From contig JAMOMM010000286.1 of the NCBI GenBank assembly GCA_027067085.1, positions 1-10,525 of the forward strand: a DNA stretch of 10,525 nt. Direction: 5' to 3'. Position numbers and translations under genes: made by a program. The notes below the pieces were generated by a model that did no database searches, had not been told where the DNA came from, and saw only the letters and a list, made by a program, of their open reading frames with translations. Shown piece after piece: positions 1 to 6,754 of this stretch. This DNA comes from Hyphomicrobiales bacterium (GTDB lineage: Bacteria > Pseudomonadota > Alphaproteobacteria > Rhizobiales > Aestuariivirgaceae). Position 1 is the stretch's first letter, and every line of letters starts with the position of its first letter.

Positions 1-188
1 TTGTCGATGGTAAAACCGATGTGGTTGTTGGCTGTCATATCATGGGTCCAGACAGTGGCGAAATGGCTCAACTGCTCGGCATCTCGATTAAAATGGGCGC
101 AACCAAAGCAGACTTTGATGCCACCATGGCCGTGCACCCGACAGCTTCTGAGGAATTAGTGACGATGCGAACGAAATTTACGGGGTGA
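1..188 (+). CDS. gor: Glutathione reductase, C-terminal fragment (5' end outside window)
   Basis: Only the last 61 codons are present, read from base 3 to the TGA at 186-188. The product is the NADPH-dependent flavoenzyme that reduces glutathione disulfide in the cytoplasm. The fragment carries the dimerisation-domain signature of the family: GCHIMGPDSGEMAQLLG, then KMGATKADFDATMAVHPTASEE. The HPT-x-x-EE stretch contains the His and Glu that act as the proton relay in the active site of the partner subunit. Related dihydrolipoamide and mercuric reductases differ at this end, and the MGATKADFD and EELVTMR wording fits glutathione reductase best. The next gene, a glutathione S-transferase homologue, starts 4 nt downstream, so the two are probably co-transcribed. 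The FAD and NAD domains and the redox disulfide lie outside the window. Confidence 0.9.
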   Translation, partial: VDGKTDVVVGCHIMGPDSGEMAQLLGISIKMGATKADFDATMAVHPTASEELVTMRTKFTG

Positions 189-192
189 GTTT

Positions 193-807
193 ATGCCTTC
201 GATTAAATTATTCGGCAATCGGTTTAGCGGGCATTCTTATAAAGTAGCATTGTGTCTGGCGTTGACAAATACGCCTTATGAGTACGAAGAGATTTCTCTT
301 TCTATCCCAAGGCCTCAACGACCAGACTATTTCCGCAAGAATACACGCTATGATGAGGTGCCGTTATTATTGATTGATGGAGAACCATTTGTTCAATCAA
401 ATGCCATCTTATTGCAATTAACTCAACAGCTTGGCTTAATGTTAGATGAGACAAAAACAACTCAAATCTATGAATGGTTGATGTGGGAGCAAAGTCGCCT
501 TGGTTCATCTCTGCCCAATTTACGGTTTGAATTAAAATTCAAAGATACACATGAACCAGCCGTTGCCGCATGGTTGCAGAACCGTCTTGTAGATGACTTA
601 GGCATTTTAAGTCAGCAACTAGACAAAACGAAAAGGTTCGCTCTTGGCGATACTCCAACAATCGTCGACTGCTCATTGGCTGGATATCTTTATTGGCTCA
701 CAGATGCCGACATGGACATCTCCGAATGGCCTCTCGTGGCCGCATGGCTTGAGCGAATTAAGCAGCTAAAGGGTTGGCAACACCCTGATGAATTATTGGT
801 GGGTTAA
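193..807 (+). CDS. Glutathione S-transferase family protein
   Basis: This 204-residue protein is the usual length for a cytosolic bacterial glutathione S-transferase. Residues about 1-80 form the thioredoxin-like N-domain. S12 or the nearby H14/S15 lies in the usual catalytic loop (FSGHSYKV), P57 in EVPLL is the expected cis-proline, and Q68-S69 is the expected pair contacting the gamma-glutamyl group of glutathione. Residues about 88-195 form the helical C-domain, with the N-capping box T156-x-x-D159 (TIVDCSLAGY). The start ATG at 193 is supported by a purine-rich GGGGTGAG, which overlaps the gor stop codon. The 4-nt spacing to gor suggests a shared transcript and a role in glutathione-dependent detoxification or thiol handling. 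Substrate and GST subclass cannot be told from the sequence. Its stop lies 14 nt from the stop of the convergent rhodanese gene, with no convincing terminator between them. Confidence 0.88.
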   Translation: MPSIKLFGNRFSGHSYKVALCLALTNTPYEYEEISLSIPRPQRPDYFRKNTRYDEVPLLLIDGEPFVQSNAILLQLTQQLGLMLDETKTTQIYEWLMWEQSRLGSSLPNLRFELKFKDTHEPAVAAWLQNRLVDDLGILSQQLDKTKRFALGDTPTIVDCSLAGYLYWLTDADMDISEWPLVAAWLERIKQLKGWQHPDELLVG

Positions 808-821
808 GCCAATTAACAACC

Positions 822-1196
822 TTAATCTTTTGGAATGATCGTTGGGTAGTTCAGTTTCTGCCACGCCATTATGCCGCCTTGGAGTTGGCGCACGTTTGTA
901 TAGCCAGCGGCTTTGAGCAAGCGCACCGCACCGATTGAACGGGTTGCAGAGCGGCAAATGGCGACGATGGGTTCGTCTTTATCAAACTGCAACGTATCAA
1001 CTTGGCGCGACAAAAGACTAACGGGTAACAGCGCTGAATTTTTAATGGCACATTGCTTCCACTCGCCCATGGTGCGAACATCGAGCAAATTGGGCCGATT
1101 GCGGGTTTTGGCGAGTTCTACTTGTAATTCCTTAGCTGTTACTTCAGGTACGCTTCCAAACGGCAACCACCAAAAACGATCTGTCAAAAAGCCCAT
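822..1196 (-). CDS. Single-domain rhodanese-like sulfurtransferase
   Basis: A 124-residue protein with one rhodanese fold. It shows the LLDVRTMGEW motif (the CH2A-like region near residue 39) and the active-site loop CRSATRS with the catalytic cysteine at residue 81. The final GGIMAWQ is the usual rhodanese C-terminal signature. The active-site loop fits sulfur transfer from a persulfidated cysteine. No signal peptide or membrane segment is evident, so it is probably cytoplasmic. I chose ATG at 1196 because GGAG lies 8 nt upstream (1205-1208); a TTG one codon earlier is also in frame. The gene lies directly behind the terminator of the upstream OmpA-like gene, with the ribosome-binding site abutting the U-tract. 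Expression therefore needs read-through or a promoter overlapping the terminator. The physiological sulfur acceptor is unknown. Confidence 0.88.
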   Translation of the reverse strand: MGFLTDRFWWLPFGSVPEVTAKELQVELAKTRNRPNLLDVRTMGEWKQCAIKNSALLPVSLLSRQVDTLQFDKDEPIVAICRSATRSIGAVRLLKAAGYTNVRQLQGGIMAWQKLNYPTIIPKD

Positions 1197-1204
1197 CAAT
1201 TATA

Positions 1205-1210
1205 CTCCAA
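1205..1210 (-). promoter_or_regulatory. Ribosome-binding site of the rhodanese gene
   Basis: TTGGAG on the minus strand, with GGAG 8 nt before the ATG at 1196. It favours this ATG over the in-frame TTG one codon upstream. It lies immediately after the T-tract of the terminator at 1211-1242, which is unusual packing. Confidence 0.6.
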
Positions 1211-1242
1211 ATAAAAAGCGCTGAATATGTGTTCAGCGCTTT
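1211..1242 (-). terminator. Rho-independent terminator after the OmpA-like lipoprotein gene
   Basis: On the minus strand this reads as a perfect stem AAAGCGCTGAA / TTCAGCGCTTT (11 bp, arms 1215-1225 and 1232-1242) with a 6-nt loop. It is followed by a T-rich run (TTTTTATTT). It sits 60 nt downstream of the stop codon at 1302 and ends the minus-strand transcript. The opposite strand carries a weaker T-run, and no plus-strand gene ends here. Confidence 0.82.
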
Positions 1243-1301
1243 GGGTAGCAGGTTTTTCAAATACTTGCAGCAGGTGATATTGTCACAAACTGCAACTTTA
1301 T

Positions 1302-1976
1302 TTAGCCCGCTGTTATTGGCGCGATACGAATCTCAACGCGGCGGTTTTGGCGGCGGCCCTGATCTGTTTGATTTTGCGCGACCGGGCGGCTTTCACCAAA
1401 CCCTTGCATTGATAACCTGCGTGGATCAACTTTGCGGCTGGCTAAATACTCCGCGACCGAGCGGGCACGGCGGCGAGACAAATCAAGGTTGGATGCATCA
1501 GACCCAACATTGTCAGTATGTCCATCCACATCAACGATGGTGCGATTATATTCTGCCAGCACAATCGCAACAGAATTAAGCACTTCGTAAAATTGCGGCT
1601 TAATGTCAGATTTTCCTGTGTCAAACGTCACGTTGCTTGGCATGTTTAAAATAATATACTGGCCATTTCGAGTGACGCTCACGCCAGAAGCTTGCAAGCG
1701 AGAGCGCAGCTTTGCTTCTTGGCTATCCATATAAACGCCAATGCCCGTCCCAGTGAGCGCGCCAATGCCCGCGCCGATCAAAGCTGTGGTGCGGGTTTTA
1801 GCACTGGTTGTCTCGCCAATAATAGCACCAACCCCTGCCCCAACAGCCGAGCCGATGACACCACCAACAACGGCCTTTGAAAGCTCTGTTTTACCTGTGT
1901 AAGGATTTGTCGTGCAGGCGGTTACCGCTAACAATGAAGACAATACGATGAATGATAGTTTGTTAGGTTGGATCAC
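1302..1976 (-). CDS. OmpA-domain lipoprotein with glycine zipper (Pal/YiaD-like)
   Basis: With the chosen start this is a 224-residue outer-membrane lipoprotein. Residues 1-20 form a signal peptide ending in the lipobox VTAC, with the lipidated cysteine at 21. Residues about 38-82 are a glycine-zipper region of repeated GxxxG-type motifs (GGVIGSAVGAGVGAIIG, then GAGIGALTGTGIG), which probably packs in or against the membrane. Residues about 115-220 form an OmpA/MotB-type peptidoglycan-binding domain with the GHTDN and LSRRRA motifs, whose Asp and Arg bind diaminopimelate in this family. The likely role is tethering the outer membrane to the cell wall. GTG at 1976 is preferred: AAGGGG lies 9 nt upstream, and it gives a normal short signal peptide. 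An upstream in-frame TTG (1997) lacks a ribosome-binding site. The gene lies 124 bp after the M50 gene with no terminator between, so it may be co-transcribed with the export genes. Confidence 0.88.
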   Translation of the reverse strand: MIQPNKLSFIVLSSLLAVTACTTNPYTGKTELSKAVVGGVIGSAVGAGVGAIIGETTSAKTRTTALIGAGIGALTGTGIGVYMDSQEAKLRSRLQASGVSVTRNGQYIILNMPSNVTFDTGKSDIKPQFYEVLNSVAIVLAEYNRTIVDVDGHTDNVGSDASNLDLSRRRARSVAEYLASRKVDPRRLSMQGFGESRPVAQNQTDQGRRQNRRVEIRIAPITAG

Positions 1977-1985
1977 GAATAAATT

Positions 1986-1991
1986 CCCCTT
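1986..1991 (-). promoter_or_regulatory. Ribosome-binding site deciding the GTG start of the OmpA-like lipoprotein
   Basis: AAGGGG on the minus strand, 9 nt before GTG at 1976. No comparable motif precedes the longer in-frame TTG start at 1997. Confidence 0.5.
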
Positions 1992-2100
1992 GCTCAAGTC
2001 GAGAAGGATTTTTTTGATCCTTACCGATAACTTTCATGGTGCTTCATCACAAAGGATTGCGGCGAAAACAAGAAGTTCTCAATCAATTTTTAGGGCTAAT

Positions 2101-4245
2101 CTATGCCCCACTTTCGCGGACCAGCACTTGAAGAACTTGGCGCCAAATGCGCGATGCGATGCTTTCTGGTACGCCTTGAACTTGGACAATCCCGCGCGAA
2201 ACTTTTGATATATCATCTGGCGAACCATCAAACACCATGGTCATTTGATAGGTCGCACCAACAGGAACCAGTGCGCCACCATCACTTTTTCGCGTCGAGA
2301 CTTTTCCGCCATAAGTCGATGATAATGGTTTTAAATCCACCGTGGACGAACTGGCCAGCGAAATTTCAGTAATTGAAACTTTTGCGGTGCTGACCAGGAA
2401 ATCATCAGGAATAAACTTCCCACTATCGCCAGGTTTTATTCGCCAAAGATCACGCTCACTCACATAACCTTTGGCAATATAATCTCCGTCAGCGACGATG
2501 GTGGCCAAATGTTCAGTTGCTGTGAGCCAACGGCCCGTGTGCAATTTACTATTGAAATCTTTCACCACACCTGCAAACGGTGCGCGCACTTTAAGACGGA
2601 TTTGTTCTTTTTGGTAACCGCGTTGTTTTGAATAAAGCGCTGCTAATTGTTGGCGTAAAGGTATCAGGCTGGATTTATCTAGGCGATCTGCCGTTGCCCG
2701 CGATAACCTTGCTAAGGCGCGGGAAATTTTTATATTGTTCAACGCCATTTGCTGATCTAGCTGAGGCGCTTCAAGTTGAAACAGCACATCACCTTTTTCA
2801 ACGTGCTGGCCGTTTGCTATTTTCAACTCAACCAGTTTTGCCGCTTGCCCAGGGAAAAGGCGTTCATAATGAACAGGCTCGATAATGGCGGGCACATCTA
2901 CACGGCCAGAAACTGGCAGAATAATCAATGCTCCAAGCCCGCCTGCAATGAAGCACGAGATATAAATACGTGGACGTTGGAAAATTTGCTTAGCCATGGC
3001 TGGCCACTCCTTTATTTCGGACCATATGGGGCGAATGATGAACCAGAAAATTTCGACGACAAATAAAAATACGCCCAGGGCTTTGAATGCGAAGGTGTAA
3101 ACCAATAAGGCAATCCCCAAAAACAGGAAGAACCGATAGATCCAAATTGCCCAAGCATAGTAAGATAAAATGCTGGTCATTTTTGGTGGTAAAAGCTCTG
3201 GTGGCTTGGCTTTTAAGCCAAATAACCACTCACGCATTTTCCAGCGACCAAAGGCAAAGCTGCGGGTTTGGAGATTACCAACACCAAGGGCATCAGACAG
3301 CAGATAATAACCGTCAAACCGCATAAGTGGATTTAAGTTGATGGCAATGCTTAACGTCCAACTGATTGTTGCGACAACAAAGGCAATGCTTTTCAAACCA
3401 CCCTCTGGCAAGAAGGCCCATGAAAAAGTGGCTATGGATGCCAATGAGAGTTCAACCAACAGCCCTGCCCCGCCAATCAGTAACCGCTGGCGGCGCGAGC
3501 GCAGCTTCCAAGCATCGGTCACATCGGTATAAAGCACTGGAAACATCATCATAAAGGCAATGCCCATTGTCGGGACGCGGCAGCCAAACCTTACAGCCAT
3601 ATAAGCGTGGCCTAACTCGTGCAAAATTTTGATAAAAAACAATGCAACGGCGTAAGTGATGGCTCCCTCAAACGAAAAAAAGTTCGAGAACGTTGAGGTA
3701 AATTCATCCCATTGGCGCGAGACCAAGTACAACCCCGAAATTGCAATTGCAATCATGATCCACAGCATTGTTTGGGTAAACAAAAACGATACGTATGGAA
3801 AAGTTGATTTAAGGAATGCACTTGGGCGCACAAGTGGAAACCTGACAAACAAATAATTGTGCAACAACCAAGAAAATGGCGACACACGTTTGGCTTCTAG
3901 CCGATCATTAAACCGCCGCCATTCTCCCCCTTCGGGCTCAATCGAAAGGTTGTTGGTATGGATAAAATGACTGATAGCCATGACCGAAGCGCGGGATAAT
4001 GCCCTGCCCTGTTCTGCCATTGCGGCGTTAATCAGATCCACTGCATTATCGAAACGGTTCCACAATGTTAGGGTTTCAAATACTTCAAAATCAATTTCAA
4101 AATAGCGATGCTGAACGGGATCAAAAATCACCCAAGTTGGCTTGCCCGTGATCGTTGGTGCGCCCTTTAGGAGTTGCAATTCTTCACGAATAGCACCCAA
4201 AAGTGGTTCTGCCTGTTCAAGCTTATTGGACTGTTGTTGGTCCAT
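2101..4245 (-). CDS. PqqD/RRE-like - M50 zinc metalloprotease - HlyD adaptor fusion
   Basis: A 714-residue inner-membrane protein with three parts. Residues about 30-105 resemble the small winged-helix PqqD/RRE fold (WVIFDPVQHRYFEID, then helices), which in other systems binds leader peptides; this assignment is by pattern only. Residues about 125-410 form a multi-pass membrane M50 (site-2-protease-type) domain. It has HELGH (zinc ligands H209 and H213, catalytic E210) and the distant NPLMRFDG, whose D311 is the third ligand, so the active site looks intact. After a last membrane segment (about 427-447), residues about 450-700 are a periplasmic adaptor: a lipoyl-like half (GQHVEKGDVLFQLEAP), a short helical hairpin, a second half (VRAPFAGVV) and beta-barrel segments. 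Such proteins are often annotated as putative peptide zinc metalloprotease (YydH-like). The start overlaps the stop of the preceding adaptor gene by 1 nt (TAATG). The likely role is processing and/or export of a secreted protein together with the adjacent adaptors and TolC-type channel. The substrate is inferred, not shown. Confidence 0.85.
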   Translation of the reverse strand: MDQQQSNKLEQAEPLLGAIREELQLLKGAPTITGKPTWVIFDPVQHRYFEIDFEVFETLTLWNRFDNAVDLINAAMAEQGRALSRASVMAISHFIHTNNLSIEPEGGEWRRFNDRLEAKRVSPFSWLLHNYLFVRFPLVRPSAFLKSTFPYVSFLFTQTMLWIMIAIAISGLYLVSRQWDEFTSTFSNFFSFEGAITYAVALFFIKILHELGHAYMAVRFGCRVPTMGIAFMMMFPVLYTDVTDAWKLRSRRQRLLIGGAGLLVELSLASIATFSWAFLPEGGLKSIAFVVATISWTLSIAINLNPLMRFDGYYLLSDALGVGNLQTRSFAFGRWKMREWLFGLKAKPPELLPPKMTSILSYYAWAIWIYRFFLFLGIALLVYTFAFKALGVFLFVVEIFWFIIRPIWSEIKEWPAMAKQIFQRPRIYISCFIAGGLGALIILPVSGRVDVPAIIEPVHYERLFPGQAAKLVELKIANGQHVEKGDVLFQLEAPQLDQQMALNNIKISRALARLSRATADRLDKSSLIPLRQQLAALYSKQRGYQKEQIRLKVRAPFAGVVKDFNSKLHTGRWLTATEHLATIVADGDYIAKGYVSERDLWRIKPGDSGKFIPDDFLVSTAKVSITEISLASSSTVDLKPLSSTYGGKVSTRKSDGGALVPVGATYQMTMVFDGSPDDISKVSRGIVQVQGVPESIASRIWRQVLQVLVRESGA

Positions 4246-5702
4246 TATAGACCTAGATTTTGACGTAATGCAGACAGTGGACGACGGAAAAGATAAAAGA
4301 ACATTGGCGCTTGCTCACCAAAAACTTGTGCAGTTCCACGAACGCCTAAGCGCGGTGGATGAGCAAGTTTAGTTTCGAGTTCGGCGATGATTTCGTATGC
4401 CAAAACGTCTGACGCAGTTTTACGTGCTTCATGTGCAGCACGAATAACTTTTGCAATAACGGGGTGTAAAGGATCTGAATCCAAATAGACTTTTACCCGG
4501 GCTCCCTTGGCAACCACGATTGCATCATCGATAGCCAGCTCAATTTTTATTTGAATTTTATTTGGATTCGCAATTTCCATAATGCGTTCACCCGTAGAAA
4601 CGGGACGGCCAACCCACTCATTTTTATCTTTGAAGACAACAAGGCCTTTGATTTGAGCTTTCACAATTGTCTTTGCCAATAGTTCGCTGGCAAATTTACT
4701 TTCTGCAAGCTTTAGCTCTAACTCAGACATTGCCGTGCGTAATTCACGTTTTGCCTCTGGGTCAACAAATGCGGCTTGAGAAAGCCGTTTGAGCTGGGCG
4801 CGGGCGACGACCGCTTCTCGGTCAGAAATTTCGCGCCTATTGCGCAAAGATACATCAACAAATTTCAATAATGGCTGGCCCTTTACCACCATCGTATTTG
4901 CCTTTACCAACACTTTGTCGATCACCCCATCAATTGGTGCGGTCACGACGAACGGATTTGCGGGCACAATTTCAGCAGGTGCAAGCGCTGCAATAGGTAC
5001 AGGGATCATCATAATAAATGCGATGCAAGCCATCGCGGCACCAACCAGCATTTTGCGGGTTTGTCCCTTAGAGCGTAAACGTTGATTGCCTGAAATAGCG
5101 GCCCATGCATGGGCAAATGTTGCCGCCAAACGGTTCGCGATCACGAGGTCAGAGTTTCCCCAAGGAATTTCGCGCGCTAATAACACCCCACCAAAAACAG
5201 TATCATCTTTTAATTTGAACGGGATCCATGCAAACTCCTTAAAGGGATAGCTCGCGGTTTCTTCATCGCTTTGCTCGCAATAGGCAGGCAAAGTAAACTC
5301 TCGCTGGGCGCTCAGGTCCGTTTGCTTTTTAAGCTGCGTTGCCATCTTTTCCACCCACCGAACCAATGGTGAATTTTTGTCAACACTATCTAAACTCGAG
5401 ATGCCTTCAACTGACAATGAGCGTCTTGATTTCTGCCGTAGAACGAAAACCTGCCGTGATCGCGTTAGCTTGCGCATTTCATTGGCTGCTAAGAAAATAA
5501 GTTCTGCTTCTGTTTGCGAATTTCTTGCTTCAGCTTCCACCTTGAGCAAAGCCATTAACGCTGCTTTACCACTGTCATCAACAGCTTTAAGAGCGGGCTT
5601 CTTGGCCTTGAGCGCCTCTTGTACTTTAGATAAATCGGGCCGAATGACCTTCACACGGGTTTGATCGTTTGGTGTCGTTAGTTGGGGATTGTTTATGGCC
5701 AT
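4245..5702 (-). CDS. Inner-membrane HlyD-type adaptor with cytoplasmic GAF-like domain
   Basis: A 485-residue protein with one membrane anchor at about 218-240 (MLVGAAMACIAFIMMIPVPIAAL). The first ~215 residues should be cytoplasmic. Residues about 60-205 look GAF-like: alternating helices and strands, with the tail FGGVLLAREIPWGNSDLVIANRLAATFAHAW. The match is by overall pattern and no ligand site is recognised. Residues about 241-485 form a periplasmic membrane-fusion domain: a lipoyl-like half at 250-285 (VTAPIDGVIDKVLVKANTMVVKGQPLLKF), a helical hairpin at ~290-345, a second lipoyl half (KAQIKGLVVF) and a beta-barrel segment. The protein should bridge an inner-membrane partner, probably the M50 fusion encoded next, to the TolC-type channel. 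ATG at 5702 is chosen because AGGAAG lies 8 nt upstream. A longer in-frame start at 5741 would overlap the previous gene by 35 nt. The gene follows the first adaptor by 4 nt and overlaps the M50 gene by 1 nt. Confidence 0.84.
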   Translation of the reverse strand: MAINNPQLTTPNDQTRVKVIRPDLSKVQEALKAKKPALKAVDDSGKAALMALLKVEAEARNSQTEAELIFLAANEMRKLTRSRQVFVLRQKSRRSLSVEGISSLDSVDKNSPLVRWVEKMATQLKKQTDLSAQREFTLPAYCEQSDEETASYPFKEFAWIPFKLKDDTVFGGVLLAREIPWGNSDLVIANRLAATFAHAWAAISGNQRLRSKGQTRKMLVGAAMACIAFIMMIPVPIAALAPAEIVPANPFVVTAPIDGVIDKVLVKANTMVVKGQPLLKFVDVSLRNRREISDREAVVARAQLKRLSQAAFVDPEAKRELRTAMSELELKLAESKFASELLAKTIVKAQIKGLVVFKDKNEWVGRPVSTGERIMEIANPNKIQIKIELAIDDAIVVAKGARVKVYLDSDPLHPVIAKVIRAAHEARKTASDVLAYEIIAELETKLAHPPRLGVRGTAQVFGEQAPMFFYLFRRPLSALRQNLGL

Positions 5703-5706
5703 TATT

Positions 5707-6477
5707 TCAACTTCCTGGCTGGTCAAATTGACCAGAGCCACTCATACCGACCAGAACACTGCTATCAGCATTTGATAGCTTTCCTTTGACTTCAACGGTT
5801 TGGCTAACGGGATCCACGGCAGCCCCTAATCGGCTAACAATGCCACTAAAGCTTTTGCCCGTTTCATCAATCAAAAAGTTAAACTTTGCGCCAACCTTTA
5901 GCCAAGCAAGCCATTTCGAAGGTACAATCAATTCAATTTCATGCGCGCCTGTTTCGATGATTTTAATAAAAGGCACGCCAGATTTTGGCGTTTCATATTG
6001 ACGAACCAAGGTTTCTTCAACCTTACCGCTAAACGGTGCCATGACTTTACATTGGTCAATACGAACATCTAAGCGTTTGATTTCGGCATCAGCCTTGGTG
6101 ACTTTAGCCTTTGAAATTTGCACATCAAATTCACCGATAGCGCGATGCTTGAGCAATGTTTTATTGTTTTGATAAGTCAAAGATTGAATTTTACGCTCTG
6201 CAAGTAACGTACTGCGTTCGGCCACAAGGTGTTCGCATTTAAAGCTCACCAACAAATCACCTTTTTTAAAAGACTGACCTTCGCGAAATGGCAGTGTTTT
6301 TATCGGTACAACAAGGCTTGTGCTAATCGCAGCGGTATTTACTGCACGTACAACGCCCCTAATTGGCAATTGAGCGGCATCTTGCGCCGTTGCAATGGGG
6401 ATTGCGGTTAATCCAGCAAACGTACTGAAAGAGCCGACGATAAATGCGGCAACTAAGTTTTTAGATAAAACGGCCAT
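5707..6477 (-). CDS. Periplasmic adaptor (HlyD/RND membrane-fusion family) with signal peptide
   Basis: A 256-residue adaptor, shorter than typical AcrA-type proteins (about 350-400). Residues 1-31 form a Sec signal peptide with an ATA|QD cleavage site, and no lipobox, so the mature protein should be soluble in the periplasm. The first lipoyl half is at about 38-80 (IRGVVRAV, then PFREGQSFKKGDLLVSFKCEHL). A short helical hairpin follows at ~83-142, then the second lipoyl half (CKVMAPFSGKVEETLV) and a beta-barrel region (FNFLIDETGKSFSGIVSRLGAAVDPVSQTVEVKG). Two cysteines, C81 and C143, sit at matching places flanking the hairpin and could form a disulfide. This adaptor is encoded first in the three-gene cluster, downstream of the TolC-like gene. 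It probably contacts the outer-membrane channel or braces the assembly. A purine-rich AAAGAAG precedes the ATG at 6477. Confidence 0.85.
   Translation of the reverse strand: MAVLSKNLVAAFIVGSFSTFAGLTAIPIATAQDAAQLPIRGVVRAVNTAAISTSLVVPIKTLPFREGQSFKKGDLLVSFKCEHLVAERSTLLAERKIQSLTYQNNKTLLKHRAIGEFDVQISKAKVTKADAEIKRLDVRIDQCKVMAPFSGKVEETLVRQYETPKSGVPFIKIIETGAHEIELIVPSKWLAWLKVGAKFNFLIDETGKSFSGIVSRLGAAVDPVSQTVEVKGKLSNADSSVLVGMSGSGQFDQPGS
5711..5716 (-). promoter_or_regulatory. Ribosome-binding site deciding the start of the GAF-HlyD adaptor
   Basis: AGGAAG on the minus strand, 8 nt before ATG 5702. It lies inside the last codons of the upstream adaptor gene, which suggests translational coupling and argues against the longer start at 5741. 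Confidence 0.65.
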
Positions 6478-6569
6478 ATGCGGCTTCTTTCACAAAATAA
6501 ATTCAGCCTTACACTGTCATCATTTCAGTTTAAGAAGCGTTAACCTTGCGCAAATTTTGTCCGCAAATA

Positions 6570-6601
6570 GCTAAACTCCGCGCTGTTCAGTTGAGTTTAG
6601 C
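6570..6601. repeat. Perfect 9-bp inverted repeat, candidate operator or leader hairpin
   Basis: GCTAAACTC (6570-6578) and its exact reverse complement GAGTTTAGC (6593-6601) are separated by 14 nt. The dyad lies 93 nt upstream of the first adaptor start. No T-run follows on either strand, so an operator or a 5'-leader stem is more likely than a terminator. Confidence 0.5.
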
Positions 6602-6717
6602 GTTTGATTTGAATTGGTGTTTGGCATGAATACTACTGGTTAAGTGTATTACTCTTAGAGTCATTCATGTTTTCATTGACCTAGAACGACCTATTTTAAG
6701 TGATTGAAACTACGGCG

Positions 6718-6754
6718 TTTCATGTCCTGTTTGTGATTCAAACAAAACATGAAA
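6718..6754. repeat. Imperfect long inverted repeat just after the TolC-like gene
   Basis: Outer arms TTTCATGT (6718-6725) and ACATGAAA (6747-6754) are perfect. A 3-by-3 internal loop follows, then inner arms GTTTG (6729-6733) and CAAAC (6739-6743) around a 5-nt loop. It lies directly downstream of the tolC-like stop codon (6759-6761). It lacks a T-tract, so it could be an mRNA 3'-end stabilising hairpin, a weak terminator or a protein site. Confidence 0.45.

Noticed and set aside
913..1224. Plus-strand open frame antisense to the rhodanese
   Set aside because: The rhodanese on the minus strand has its catalytic cysteine loop and a ribosome-binding site; this frame is a shadow.
1229..1579. 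Plus-strand open frame antisense to the OmpA-like lipoprotein
   Set aside because: The opposite strand encodes a clear OmpA domain with signature motifs. The antisense product resembles nothing and has no start signals.
1977..1997. Longer start (TTG 1997) for the OmpA-like lipoprotein
   Set aside because: There is no ribosome-binding site upstream of it; GTG 1976 has AAGGGG in reach and gives a normal signal length.
2004..2022. Small hairpin AAGGAT / ATCCTT with a 7-nt loop between the M50 and OmpA-like genes
   Set aside because: It has a 6-bp weak stem, and the T-run is in the loop rather than after the stem, so it is not a terminator on either strand.
2776..3856. Several 60-96-codon plus-strand frames across the M50 gene
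   Set aside because: All are antisense to a continuous 714-codon gene with intact catalytic motifs and show no domain signatures.
5703..5741. Longer start for the GAF-HlyD adaptor at 5741
   Set aside because: It would overlap the previous gene by 35 nt, while ATG 5702 has AGGAAG 8 nt upstream.
6478..6600. Candidate sigma70 promoter (TTGCGG with a 17-bp spacer to TTAACG) ahead of the first adaptor
   Set aside because: Both hexamers match consensus poorly, and several equally weak alternatives exist in the same AT-rich stretch.
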